A DNA stretch of 64,000 bases from Eurosta solidaginis (GCF_040869045.1 NC_090319.1:53106779-53170778), one strand, 5' to 3'. Shown: positions 41,112 to 52,757, counted from the stretch's first letter. Program-made: numbers and translations. Notes: generated by a model from the letters alone, not told the origin.

Positions 41112-44100
41112 ACAAGTAAGGAAGGTTAAGTTCGGGTGTAACCGAACATTACATACTCAGTTGAGAGCTATGATGACAACGTAAGGGAAAATAACCATGT
41201 AGGAAAATGAACCGTGGGAAACCCTGGAATGTGTTTGTATGACATGTGTATCAAACGAAAGGCATTAAAGAGTATTTTATGAGGGAGTGGGCCATAGTTC
41301 TATAGGTGGACGCCATTTAGGGATATAGCCATAAAGGCGGATCAGGGTTGACTCTAGAATGCGTTTGTACGATATGGGTATGAAATTAAAGGTGTTAATG
41401 AGTATTTTAAAAGGGAGTAATCCTTAGTTCCATAGGTGGACGCCGTTTCGAGATATCGCCACAAAGGTGGAACAGGGGTGACCCTAGAATTTGTTTGTAC
41501 AATATAGGCATCAAACGAATGGTGTTAATGAGTATTTTAAAAGGGAGTGGGCCTTAGTTCTATAGGTGGATGCCGTTTCGAAATATCGCCATAAAGGTGG
41601 ACCAGGGTTGACTCTAGAATGTGTTTGTACGATAGGGGTATCAAATTAAAGGTATTAATGAGGGCTTTAAAAGAGAGTGGTGGTTGTTGTATAGGTGGTC
41701 GCCTTTTCGAGATATCGCCATAAAGGTGGACCAGGGGTGACTCTAGAATGCGGTTGTACGATATGGGTATCAAATGAAAGGTGTTAATGAGTATTTTAAA
41801 AGGGAGTAATCCTTAGTTCCATAGGTGGACGCCGTTTCGAGATATCGCCATAAAGGTGGACCAGGGGTGACCCTAGAATTTGTTTGTTCAATATGGGTAT
41901 CAAAAGAAAGGTGTTAATAAGTATTTTAAAAGGGAGTAATCCTTAGTCCCATAGGTGGACGCCGTTTCGAGATATCGCCATAAAGGTGGACCAGGGGTGA
42001 CCCTAGAATTTGTTTTTACAATATGAGCATCAAACGAAAGGTGTTAATGAGTATTTTAAAAGGGAGTGGGCCTTAGTTCTATAGGTGGACGCCGTTTCGA
42101 AATATCGCCATAAAGGTGGACCAGGGGCGAATCTAGAATGTCTTTGTACGATATGGGTATCAAATTAAAGGTATTAATGAGGGTTTTAAAAGAGAGTGGT
42201 GGTTGTTGTATAGGTGGTCGCATTTTCGAAATATCGCCATAAAGGTGGACCAGGTGTGACTCTAGAATTTGTTTGTACAATATGGGTATCAAAAGAAAGG
42301 TGTTAATGAGTATTTTAAAAGGGAGTAATCCTTAGTTCCATAGGTGGACGCCGTTTCGAGATATCGCCATAAAGGTGGGCCAGGGGTGACTCTAGAATTC
42401 GTTTGTGCAATATGGGTATCAAACGAAAGGAGTTAATGAGTATTTTAAAAGGGAGTGGGCCTTAGTTCTATAGGTGGACGCCTTTTCGAGGTATCGCAAT
42501 AAAGGTGGACCAGGGGTGACTCTAGACTTTGTTAGTACGATATGGGTATCAAATGAAAGGTGTTAATGAGTATTTTTAAAAGGGAGTGGGCCTTCGTTCT
42601 ATAGGTGTTCGCCTTTTCGAGATATCGCCATAAAGGTGGACCAGGGGTGACTTTAGAATATGTTTGTACGATATGGGTATCAAATGAAAGGTGTTAATGA
42701 GTATTTTAAAAGGGAGTGGGCCTTAGTTCTATAGGTGGACGCCGTTTCGAAATATCGCCATAAAGGTGGACCAGGGGTGACTCTAGAATGTGTTTGTACG
42801 ATATGGGTATCAAATTAAAGGTATTAATGAGGGTTTTAAAAGAGAGTGGTGGTTGTTGTATAGGTGGTCGCATTTTCGAAATATCTCCATAAAGGTGGAC
42901 CAGGGGTGACTCTAGAATTTGTTTGTACAATATGGGTATCAAAAGAAAGGTGTTATTGAGTATTTTAAAAGGGAGTAATCCTTAGTTCCATAGGTGGACG
43001 CCGTTTCGAGATATCGCCATAAAGGTGGGCCAGGGGTGACTCTAGAATTCGTTTGTGCAATATGGGTATCAAACGAAAGGAGTTAATGAGTATTTTAAAA
43101 GGGAGTGGGCCTTAGTTCTATAGGTGGACGCCTTTTCGAGATATCGCCATAAAGGTGGACCAGGGGTGACTCTAGAATTTGTTTGTACAATATGGGTATC
43201 AAAAGAAAGGTGTTATTGAGTATTTTAAAAGGGAGTAATCCTTAGTTACATAGGTGGACGCCGTTTCGAGATATCGCCATAAAGGTGGGCCAGGGGTGAC
43301 TCTAAAATTCATTTGTGCAATATGGGTATCAAACGAAAGGAGTTAATGAGTATTTTAAAAGGGAGTGGGCCTTAGTTCTATAGGTGGACGCCTTTTCGAG
43401 GTATCGCAATAAAGGTGGACCAGGGTTGACTCTAGAATGTGTTTGTACGATATGGGTATCAAATTAAAGGTATTAATGAGGGTTTGAAAAGGGAGTGGTG
43501 GTTGTTGTATAGGTGGTCGCATTTTCGAAATATCTCCATAAAGGTGGACCAGGGGTGACTCTAGAATTTGTTTGTACAATATGGGTATCAAAAGAAAGGT
43601 GTTATTGAGTATTTTAAAAGGGAGTAATCCTTAGTTCCATAGGTGGACGCCGTTTCGAGATATCGCCATAAAGGTGGGCCAGGGGTGACTCTAGAATTCG
43701 TTTGTGCAATATGGGTATCAAACGAAAGGAGTTAATGAGTATTTTAAAAGGGAGTGGGCCTTAGTTCTATAGGTGGACGCCTTTTCGAGATATCGCCATA
43801 AAGGTGGACCAGGGGTGACTCTAGAATAAGTTTGTACGATATGGGTATCAAATTAAAGGTATTAATAAGAGTTTTAAAAGGGAGTGGTGGTAGTTGTATA
43901 TGTGAAGGCGTTTTCCAGATATCGACCAAAATGTCTACCAGGGTGACCCAGAACATTATCTGTTGGATACCGCTAATTTATTTATATATGTAATACCTGC
44001 AAAGATTTTAAGGGTTTTTTATTTCGCCCTGCAGAACTTTTTCATTTTCTTCTACTTAATATGGTAGGTGTCACAACCATTTTATAAAGTTTTTTCTAAA

Positions 44101-45084
44101 GTTATATTTCGCTTCAATAAAACAATCCAATTGCCTTACCATGTTTCATCCCTTTTTTCGTATTTGGTATAGAATTATGGCATTTTTTTTTCATTTTTCG
44201 TAATTTTCGATATCGAAAAAGTGGGCGTGGTCATAGTCGGATTTCGTTAATTTTTCATACCAAGATAAAGTGAGTTCAAGTAAGCACGTGAACTAAGTTC
44301 ATTAAAGATATCTCGATTTTTGCTCAAGTTATCGTGTTAACGGCCATGCGGAAGGACAGACGGACGACTGTGTATAAAAACTGGGCGTGGCATCAACCGA
44401 TTTCGCACATTTTCACAGAAAAGAGTTAACGTCATAAAATCTATGCCCCTACCAAATTTCAAAAGGATTGGTTAATTTTTGTTCGACTTATGGCGTTAAA
44501 AGTATCCTAGACAAATTAAATGAAAAAGGGCAGAGCCACGCCCATTTTGAAATTTTCTTTTATATTTGTATTTTGTTGCACTATATCATTACTAGAGTTG
44601 AATGTTGACATAATTTACTTATATACTGTAAAGATATTAAATTTTTTGTTAAAATTTTACTTTAAAAAAATTTTTTTTTAAAGTGGGCGTGGTCCTTCTC
44701 CGATTTTGCTAATTTTTATTAAGCGTACATATAGTAATAGGAGTAACGTTCCTGCCAAATTTCATCATGATATCTTCAACGACTGCCAAATTACAGTTTG
44801 CAAAAGTTTTAAATTACCTTCTTTTAAAAGTGGGCGGTGCCACACCCATTGCCCAAAATTTTACTAATTTGCTATTCTGCTTCATAAGTTCAACTCATCT
44901 ACCAAGTTTCGTCGCTTTATCTCTCTTTTGTAATGAATTATCGCAATTTTTCGGTTTTTCGAAATTTTCGATATCGAAAAAGTGGGCGTGGTTATAGTCC
45001 GATATCGTTCATTTTAAATAGCGATCTGAGATGGGTGCTCAGGAACCTACATACAACCTGTGAGCTCTGCTCAACTGAGTATAA
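41112..45084 (+). mobile_element. R element, longest copy, inserted in Tc1-like transposon
   Basis: It begins ACAAGTAAGGAAGGTTAAGT and ends CTGCTCAACTGAGTATAA. About 21 tandem monomers (41220-43950) come first, then the non-tandem region to 45084. The other arm of the Tc1-like element shows the empty site (reverse complement CAATTTCATAACAAAAAAAT), while here the A-run is split, so the insertion boundaries are fixed to within a few A residues. Confidence 0.85.
41220..43950 (+). repeat. Tandem array, 130-bp monomers, 650-bp higher-order unit
   Basis: Monomers carry GAGATATCGCCATAAAGGTG, ACCAGGGGTGACTCTAGAAT, ATGGGTATCAAA, TTAATGAGTATTTTAAAAGG and ATAGGTGGACGCC. The block GATATCGCC starts at 41711, 41841 and 41971, i.e. 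every 130 bases. The AGTGGTGGTTGTTGTATAGG variant recurs about every 650 bases (42195, 42845, 43495), so blocks of five monomers have been amplified together. Confidence 0.9.
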
Positions 45085-45325
45085 AAAATCCATTTTATTA
45101 AATCAATATTATGAAAATAAAACACACTTTTATCCTTGTCCTATTTATTAATGAAAATAAGCAAACTTCACATTAAAGTAACGAAAAACATATTAGTTAT
45201 TATTTAAAAACATTATTTGGCCGAAATTAACCTGCTCATAAAAATAGGTACAATTTTGATCAGATAGTAATTATAAAAAAATATATGAAACAAAACTTTT
45301 CTTTTACACATTTAACATTGCTTAG

Positions 45326-46094
45326 TTAATAACCAGTATATCCACCTTCATTCTGAACTACTTTGCCCTTTCTTTTGAGCATATTATTGATTAAAGTCTG
45401 GCAGGTTTCTACGGGTATCTCAAACCAAGTTTTTTGAACATATTCCCATAATTGGTCTTTGTTGGAGAAAGTTTGGCCTGCCAATTTCTTTCTTAAATCT
45501 CCCCACAGGTTTTCAATTGGATTTATGTCAGGGGATTGACTAGGAAACTTCAAAACATTAACATCATGGTCCTAAAAGGATTTCTTGACCAGCTTAGATG
45601 TATGTTTTGGGTCGTTGTCTTCCTCATACACCCAACATAATGGCATGTTTTCCTCAGCATAGGGCAGCATGATATTTTCTAGTATGTCCTTGTAATCCAC
45701 AGCTGTCGTTTTATTGGTTGTTCTGCATATAGGACCTACCCCATATCAAGAAAAATACCCCCATACCATAACATTTCCACCTCTATGATTCACAGTTTTT
45801 TTTTGTAAAACGTAAGTGGAACTCGTTACCTTTTGGGCGACTTACATTTCTTTCCGCATAATTTCCAAACAAGTTTATTTTTGTTTCGTCGTTCCAGAGT
45901 ATATTTCTCCACTTTTTCGATCCTCCAGATCCTGACCAATCCAAATGCTCGTTTGCAAATGTTAACCTTGTTTTTAAATTTTTCCCTCGCATTAGTGGAA
46001 CTTTTCTGGCTATTCTTCCTGGTATATTAGCATTGTGTAAGCAGCTGCTAACCGTTTGTGCACTAACTACGTTGCCTATTTCTGCTGCTATCAC
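45326..46094 (-). pseudogene. Tc1-like transposase, N-terminus missing
   Basis: The minus strand encodes the part from the second DNA-binding helix region (AQTVSSCLHNANIPGRIARK) through the DDE core. The first catalytic Asp is in ILWNDETKINLFG, the second in EEDNDPKHTS (about 45610), and the Glu in SPDINPIENLWGDLRKKLAG, followed by the C-terminus NEGGYTGY. A frame break occurs near 45780 and a stop lies before DHDVNVLKF. The first helix-turn-helix is absent because that side of the element has been replaced by an inverted copy of the 3' end. Confidence 0.88.
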
Positions 46095-46117
46095 CTTTGA
46101 TGTCTTAAAAGAAAACC

Positions 46118-46369
46118 TTTGAGGACCATGATGTTAGTGTTTTGAAGTGGCTTAGTCAATCCCCGGACTTAAATCCAATTGAAAACCTGTTGGGAGATTT
46201 AAGAAAGAAATTGGCAGGCCAAACTTTCTCCAACAAAGACCAATTATGGGAATGTGTTCAAAAAACTTGGTTTGAGATACCCGTAGAAACCTGCCAGACT
46301 TTAATCAATAATATGCTCAAAAGAATGGGCAAAGTAGTTCAGAATGAAGGTGGATATACTGGTTATTAA
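46118..46369 (+). pseudogene. Tc1-like transposase C-terminus, inverted duplicate
   Basis: A second, opposite-strand copy of the transposase end (FEDHDVSVLKW, SPDLNPIENLLGDLRKKLAG, NEGGYTGY) matches 45326-45565 closely. It keeps an open codon where the other copy has a stop. It belongs to the inverted right arm. Confidence 0.88.
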
Positions 46370-46664
46370 CTAAGCAATGTTAAATGTGTAAAAGAAAAGT
46401 TTTGTTTCATATATTTTTTTATAATTACTATCTGATCAAAATTGTACCTATTTTTATGAGCAGGTTAATTTCGGCCAAATAATGTTTTTAAATAATAACT
46501 AATATGTTTTTCGTTACTTTAATGTGAAGTTTGCTTATTTTCATTAATAAATAGGACAAGGATAAAAGTGTGTTTTATTTTCATAATATTGATTTAATAA
46601 AATGGATTTTTTTGTTATGAAATTGAAGGGCTGCTGTGTACCTATTATTTTGAGCAGGTGTGTA

Positions 46665-46924
46665 TTTAAAGCGAATTGGCTTTTATGGCGCCACGCCAGT
46701 TATTAAATATGCACTTATTTTTGATTCCTGTTAGGAGCGCAATAAACCACCCTAACTCCAGGTCAGGGAGGCAAGCGCATCTCCTAACTCCGCCAAAACG
46801 CCCGAGGGAAGCACAGAAGCCAACCTTGTGGCCTATTTTAATTTTTCACTCAACGCAAAAAGCCCGAAAATTGACGGTGAGTAGAGGATGACCCGTACTA
46901 CCGCTCGAGCGAAAAGACAAGACC
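46665..46924. other. Unclassified sequence right of the Tc1-like element
   Basis: Contains CCTAACTCCAGGTCAGGGAG and a GC-richer stretch, but no domain or paired ends. Possibly the continuation of the repeat at 40181-41057. Confidence 0.35.
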
Positions 46925-48248
46925 GGAATGCCTCCATAATCTAAGCACTCTCTGGACATCAGTAACAAGGTCGCCGTTTTCATTCCTACAGGAGTTTGCC
47001 CCGGTCTTAAAACCTTCCGTTTGTCGCCGTATTTTTTGGTAGAATTTTCGGGCGTTATTCTTGGTGGCTAGCAGCTCAAGCTCCTCGCACTCACGCCTTT
47101 CTGCTTCTGCTTTTTTCTTCCTTCTTCACACACTCCTCTTGTCGCGCTCGCTTTTAGGCAGCGTCTTTTCTTTCGGTTGCAGCGCGGCATTCTTCATCGT
47201 ACCAGTCGTTTTTTCGTGGCCGCCGGTAACCAATTTTTTCCTCGGCGGCAGTACGAAGTGCTTTGGAGATATGCTCCCACTGCTCCTGTACTCCTTCAGG
47301 ATGAGTTGTGCTCTCAGAGAGCAGGTGTGAGAGCCGAGTTGCGAAATCATTGGCAGTATGTTGTGATTGAAGCTTTTCGACGTCTAGCTTTCCTTGTGTT
47401 TTTTGTTCCTTGGTTTTAGCCGCGTTGAGGCGGGTGCGTATTTTGGCTGCAATGAGATAATGGTCCGAGTCGATGTTAGGTCCTCGGATCGTGCGCACAT
47501 CTAAAACACTGGAGGCATGCCGTCCGTCTATCACAACGTGATCGATGTGATTACGAGTATTTCGATCAGGAGACAGCCATGTAGCTTGATGTATCTTTTT
47601 ATGCATGAACCTCGTGCTGGATATGACAATGTTTCGAGCACCGACAAAGTCAATCAGCCTCAGTCCGTTAGGAGAAGTTTCATTGTGTAGGCTGAACTTT
47701 CCGACTGTAGGGCCGAAAACACCTTCTTTGCCCACCCTGGCGTTAAAGTCGCCAAGCACGACTTTTATATCATGACGGGGGCAGCGCTCGTATGTGCGTT
47801 CTAATTGTTCATAAAAAGTGTCTTTCACCTCATCGTGTTTTTCTTCTGTCGGCACATGGGCGCAGATGAATGATATATTAAATAATTTTGCTTTTATTCG
47901 GATAGCGGCGAGACGCTCGTCCACAGGCGTGAACGCCAGCACTTGGCGACAAAGTCTCTCTCCTACCACGAATCCGACGCCGAAACTGCGCTTATTCGTA
48001 TGGCCACTCCACTAGATGTCACAATTTTTGATCTTCTTTCTTCCTTGCTTCGTCCAACGCATTTCTTGGATGGCGGTGATGTCAGATTTTGCTTTGACGA
48101 GGACATCAACCAGCCGGGCATCTTCACCAATCCCATTCAGGGAGCGGACGTTCCAGGTGCATGCCCTCAATTCATTGTCCTTCAAACGTTTGCCATGGTC
48201 GTCATCAATAGAGAGTGTATTTATCCGAGGCTTGTTGTTATATTTCAT
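46925..48248 (-). pseudogene. RTE-like LINE AP endonuclease, frameshifted
   Basis: Frame 1 (48012-48248) starts MKYNNKPRINTLSID and contains LRACTWNVRSLNG and SDITAIQEMRW, the first two catalytic blocks of an exonuclease-endonuclease-phosphatase fold. After a frameshift near 48000, frame 2 (47154-47969) gives FICAHVPTEEKHDEVKDTFY, VLGDFNARVGK, NHIDHVVIDGR and GPNIDSDHYLIAAKIR, i.e. the remaining catalytic Asn, Asp and His blocks. A third frame to about 46925 covers the linker. This nuclease nicks DNA to prime reverse transcription in the intact LINE. It is not a host developmental gene. Confidence 0.88.
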
Positions 48249-48640
48249 TGGAGTATGGTTTTATGTGGCGGGTCCCAAGCCAAGCGCACAACCCGCTAAG
48301 CGGGGGTGAAAATATTACTTGCACGTTTATATAGTGAGCCGCTTGCTCCAAGACAGACGCCCGCTTGCAGCCGCACCTAGATGTGTACAGACGCTGCCGA
48401 TGAGATCTCCCCCGGCTAGCCCTTAAACCGATTATGTCAGAGTGGCCTAGCCAGATTGTCGCCTTCTCACATTGCTACCCAGAGGATACTTGGCCGCAAG
48501 CGACCGGCAGTAGTGAGCTGCTTGAACCGCATCCAAAAGAATCGCTCTGGCTATTCCCAGGTGAATGGCGGTCAGAAGCTTTCCCCACTTTCGTGGACTT
48601 CTACACACGGCTCCACCCTCCACGGGCATGCATTACTGGC
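46925..48640 (-). mobile_element. RTE-like LINE, leader and endonuclease part
   Basis: The minus strand carries the 5' leader (about 48640-48250), the AP-type endonuclease and the linker towards RT, and breaks off before RT at about 46925. It is the complementary half of the family seen at 27981-33295. The endonuclease of this family is often misannotated in insect genomes as craniofacial development protein 2-like. Confidence 0.8.
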
Positions 48641-49261
48641 TAAATATTTTGGAAAAACGCTGGATTACAGATTAAAAGTAATTCAACCGATAGCGTAATG
48701 GATAACCCACCAATATAGGACAAATTGGGTACACTTTTGATTGAATTTGTATGTTTCTTTCCCATATTATCCAAACGATTATTTTTACCCTTCTTTTGGC
48801 TAAATATTTGGGTATTTACCCATTTTTACCATATTTTCCAATTTACCGGGTATTTACCATTTGGGTATTACCCCTTTCCCATCTCAAAACATCTTAAAAA
48901 GTCAGGGAGTAACTGCCCGTTCAGGCGATATCGACCTTGAAATCATAAGTATCTACATACCTCCTATAATCTGTTGATCGAGTCTAGCATAGCGTTATAT
49001 AGTTACACGCAAACCTACCTTTCACTCCAATTTGTCAGATGATATGATAAATGTCACCGCTACTAAAGCTTGGGAAACCGGTTAACTTAATAGAGCCGAA
49101 GCGCGTAATATCTCTCCTTGAGAGACTTCTACTCGCTAATTAAACAACCGCAATAAACCTCCAGATAAATAAGAGACTCAATCAAGAAACCCCCCCCCCC
49201 CCCCCCTCCACCCCACAGAGCAGTTCCTCTTGAGGAGGAATTACAATTCCACAAACATCAT
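48641..49261. other. Intergenic with GGGTATTTACC-type repeats and a C17 run
   Basis: At 48790-48890 short units like TTTGGGTATTTACCCA and GGGTATTTACCATTTGGGTA are repeated. At 49190-49206 there is a run of 17 C followed by TCCACCCC. No gene is seen. Confidence 0.6.
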
Positions 49262-49850
49262 CATTTTTAATTCGGGCTTAACCGCCTAAGCGACATGCCT
49301 ATCCCACCTCAGTGGAGGCCTCCCCCTTCCTCTGCTTCCAAAATACTGTGTCCACTGAAATACTTCCTTGACCGGACCGTCTTCGTCCATTCGTATAACA
49401 AGACTTGGCCCATGAAGCCTTTGGGTTTTATTTGATCCACTTTCGCACATCTTCATAAAGCTCATACAGCTCATCGTTATACTTCCTCCGATACTTGCCG
49501 TCGGAATCTTGGTCTGAACCATAAATATTCCACTCCAAGAGCCATCTCATCATCACTCGACACCGTTCATGATTCTATGAGCTATGAGCCATACATCAAG
49601 ACAGGTATTATGAGCGACTTGTAGTGCGTGATTTTTGTTCGTAGAGACAGGACTTTAAGTACTTTTCAATTGCCTACTCAGTCCAAAGTACCGCTTGTTG
49701 GTAAGACCTCTTCTCCGTTCAATTTCTATGCTGACATTGTTTTCGCTGTTAATGCTGGTTCCCAAACAGACGAAATCCTGCTTATATCCGTCAACAGTGA
49801 CGTGGCTGCAAAAGCCCGAAAGCGCCGACTCTTTTTGGATGACAGCAAGT
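49262..49850 (-). mobile_element. Old RTE-like LINE 3' fragment
   Basis: A degenerate minus-strand copy of the family tail: the first bases (GGCTTAACCGCCTAAGCG) match the 3' end, GRGRPPLRW survives, and further up TTTCAATTGCCTACTCAGTC and TGCTGGTTCCCAAACAGACG match the region before it. Many stops and frameshifts; older than the other copies. Confidence 0.75.
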
Positions 49851-50448
49851 TAGCAATTCTAAAATTTTTGTGCTATGGTGCTATTGCTCTTTGAGGAGTT
49901 GGCCTCGGTAGTGAAACGTTTCGTCATTCGCCGTATTTTCCTCCCATTATTTTTATGATTTGTAACCTTCCTCAATTTCGCCCTGCACGGTCACCATTCC
50001 GTGCAGTAATTTTTATCAATACACGATAACAGATCATTCAAAACTGCGTATATTTTGAGTTATAGCCAGTGAAGTGGATACTCACAGATAGCATGTCCAA
50101 AATAGTGTAAAAGTTTATGTTGTTGTTTCCTCCGGTATCCCGAAGTGTATATGTATATCAGACTGACGATTTCTTTTTCCAAAATCGTCCTAGGTTTGGA
50201 TTACCATTGACGATTCGTGATTTCATTAATACCATCTTTTTCAATAATTTTCAAAGACTTTTTTTCTACATTGAGTTTTTTAAGAAACGCTGAAAAAATC
50301 TTTCACGGATTCCGTGATCTTCGTATACCACAAAAACTTGAGGGAGATGCAGATTATTTATTTAATTATTTATTATTAAGACTCTTAGAGCATAACAACA
50401 GCATTGCATGCCATTCTGCACAACCCAACTCATATCTAATGACCCAAA
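49851..50448. other. Intergenic, nothing recognised
   Basis: AT-rich sequence. A 117-codon + strand frame (50217-50570) runs into the solo LTR and shows no domain. Confidence 0.45.
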
Positions 50449-50452
50449 ATAT

Positions 50453-50949
50453 TGTGACGAATATTAGCATCACTAAGTTGCTACTAAATAAATGCACACC
50501 AACAATAAAGCAGCCACTCTTATGTAGAAGGCGACGAAGAGATACATATCTCACACACACAAATATGTAATAATCAGTCGAAGTAGTTACTCACACGTAC
50601 ACATGCATATAATTATGAGAAACGTATAAACTACAAATATACATGTATATAGCTGGTAACCAAGCAGGGGATACAACAGTTCTAGAAAGTGAAACTTCTA
50701 GATATTTGTAGAAATATGCAGACGAAGCAACAGAGAGTATTAAAGCAGCGCAATCTGAGGAATGACGAATCAGTTTTGATTTAAACACGCTATTGGTTGC
50801 GAAGTATAATTGTGAAGTACTACTCCCAAAGTAATCTAAATAAAGACCAGTTTGCAATACTGAATATTGGAGTGATTTATTCAACAGTTTAGCGATTCCA
50901 ACGTTAGAAGAAGGTTTCAAATAAGCGGAATTCCCCAAAATTCGTTACA
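50453..50949 (+). mobile_element. Solo LTR with perfect ATAT duplication
   Basis: 497 bp from TGTGACGAATATTAGC to AAAATTCGTTACA, flanked by ATAT on both sides (50449-50452 and 50950-50953). This is the product of recombination between two LTRs of a Gypsy-type element. A TATA-like GAGAGTATTAAAGCAGC and AATAAAGACC lie where promoter and poly(A) signal are expected. It lies directly against a LOA-like LINE fragment. Confidence 0.9.
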
Positions 50950-50953
50950 ATAT

Positions 50954-51645
50954 ATAGCGCTAGCAACTGCATCAAGGCTTAAGGATTCGGGGGAGCTTGA
51001 GTACAGGCCGTTTGGCAATAGAAGTATAGCGCCACTAAATACAGAGCTATCGGACTACATGGTACCGAGCCTAAGCTTCAAAATAGATCTTGGGACCACA
51101 ATAGAGTCGGAGGGTTGGCGCGAGGGTGCAGAAATTACAGAACATAAGGTACTGATTGGAATAACATCACCACCTGTGCAATATCAAAATCCATTTGGTT
51201 AAACTATGATGGAAAGAGGACGAGAAGTCTTCTGAACAAGTCCAGGGCTAACACACGCAAACTGATAGCAGTCTGCACCGGTCATTTTGCAGTAGGTACG
51301 CATGCGGAAAAGATGGGCATTCCGTATAACGAATACTGCAGAAGTTGTAAAGATCCAAATGCCAGGGAGACAGTAGAACACTTTATGTGTAAATGCCCGG
51401 CTCTAGCTAGAGCCCGGCTAAGGTTCCTTGGAACCCCGTTTCTAGAAGACCTCAGAGGGTTATCTGTGATAGCAATACCGAATATTCTTAATTTTATCAA
51501 CAACTCTGGTTGTAATACATTGACCGTAACATTCCGTAGGTTTTTAGACGAGTTACATGGCATCAAAACGGCTTTAAATAGCTACTTGGGCGACCAGGGT
51601 CGCAGCCATTTCACCTACCTACCTAAGGTACTGATTTATTGATAT
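50954..51645 (+). pseudogene. LOA-like LINE fragment, pre-RNase H and C-terminus
   Basis: It begins in a region just before RNase H (LKDSGELEYRPFGNRSIAPL), then skips most of RNase H and resumes at about 51185 with the C-terminal domain: LIAVCTGHFAVGTHAEKMGI, CRSCKDPNARETVEHFMCKC and FRRFLDELHGIKTALN. An internal deletion joins the two parts. Same family as 4440-5035. Confidence 0.75.
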
Positions 51646-51735
51646 TTAATTGATATTTGACCTTGTGAAAACAAAAGACATTCGTGACAGATATTTGACA
51701 TAATTTTCCATGAGCTTTCTGTTAAAAAACCTGAT

Positions 51736-52757
51736 GTTAATGCTTGGTTTTCATTTGGTCAAATTAGCTGGTATCAAAAACTACCTCAAACTGACCCGCT
51801 GGTGAGTTGGGATCATGGCGTTTCTAGTATGTCCCATTACTGACTCGAAGTCGATAAAACAGTGCGTGGCCAAAACTGAAGCTAATACTGTTTTCACACA
51901 GAAACTTAATGATCTCATTTCACCTTCTAATGAAATCGTAAATTTTTTGCTTTCACACAGAAGTAACTGCTCGATTAGTATGAAGGATGAAATGTCAAGC
52001 GAATAAAATGACAATGCTATATGACAGACAATCATGGCGGAACGATACAAGGTGGCAGCATGGTGACATACCTACATACATAAATAAGAATTCCATGTAC
52101 TTTGTTTTTGTAAATTCGATGGACAAATGTCAAAATCGTACTGCGCCGGAAGTTGATGTATCAAATCAAATAAAAAAAGGTTATAATCAGCTGTTCGATG
52201 CGGCCACCTTGTATCGTTCCGCCATGCAGACAATGGCATTTATATTGACAAATGACATTTTTAAGCACTGAACACACCAAAAACTAAGAAACTGAACGCT
52301 CCCAACAGAGTTGCATTGTGCTTTTGACTTCATTAGGCATTCGATTAGCTACTAATGAAGTAATTATAGATTCGAATTTTGTAGGGAAGGTTGAGCTCAA
52401 TAAGCGTCTTAATGTAGAAAACTGCCTTTATTATTCAATAAGCCGTCTGTATGAAAACAGTATAAGATTTTGCGTTCATTAATTTCACAACCTCATTCAT
52501 TACTTCTTGTTGTTTCATACGCTGTGGCATTATTTGCTGATGGAACGCCTGTTGGCAAACGAAAATTAATTGCCAACATGTTAGCTAATGAAATTTGAAT
52601 GTCAAATTTTCATACCTTGCTGTTTTCACTTATTGGTCAATTTCGTTTTCATTTCGTAATCAAATCAGACGTCATAAGCATTTGGTGTTGTATGACAAAC
52701 CGTTTTCAGTGATATGGCCAAGTTTTCGGTCAAATATGATCTAGTGAAAACCAAGCA
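51736..52757. mobile_element. DNA element with ATGCTTGGTTTTCA ends, MITE inside
   Basis: ATGCTTGGTTTTCA...GGTCAAATTAG at the left pairs with ...GGTCAAATATGATCTAGTGAAAACCAAGCAT at the right (core of 14 bases exact). Non-coding. It hosts the MITE at 52033-52226. The target duplication is unclear. Confidence 0.5.
52033..52226. mobile_element. 194-bp MITE with perfect 8-bp duplication
   Basis: The ends start CATGGCGGAACGATACAAGG and are perfect inverted repeats for 24 bases. Both sides carry CAGACAAT (52025-52032 and 52227-52234). CA...TG ends with an 8-bp duplication suggest hAT or P-type transposase. No coding capacity. Confidence 0.92.

Larger units (their letters stand above)
41060..46662 (-). 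mobile_element. Palindromic Tc1-like transposon, split by an R element
   Basis: The ends CACACCTGCTCAAAATAATA (41060) and TATTATTTTGAGCAGGTGTG (46662) are inverted, with TA on both outer sides (41058-41059 and 46663-46664), the hallmark of Tc1/mariner insertion. Excluding the R element (41112-45084) the transposon is about 1.6 kb. The right arm (about 46118-46662) is an inverted copy of the left, transposase-3'-end arm; only about 45590-46110 is single copy. Both ends are thus copies of the same (3') end and the transposase start is missing. Confidence 0.88.

Noticed and set aside
41537..43956. Series of nearly identical 70-78-codon minus-strand frames
   Set aside because: They recur with the higher-order repeat period. 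The 130-bp monomer is not a multiple of three, so each frame is lost after about two monomers. Not genes.
47154..48248. Possible host gene resembling craniofacial development protein 2
   Set aside because: The endonuclease motifs, the LINE leader upstream and the linker downstream show it is a LINE fragment with a frameshift.
50217..50570. 117-codon + strand frame
   Set aside because: It crosses the boundary of the solo LTR and has no domain.
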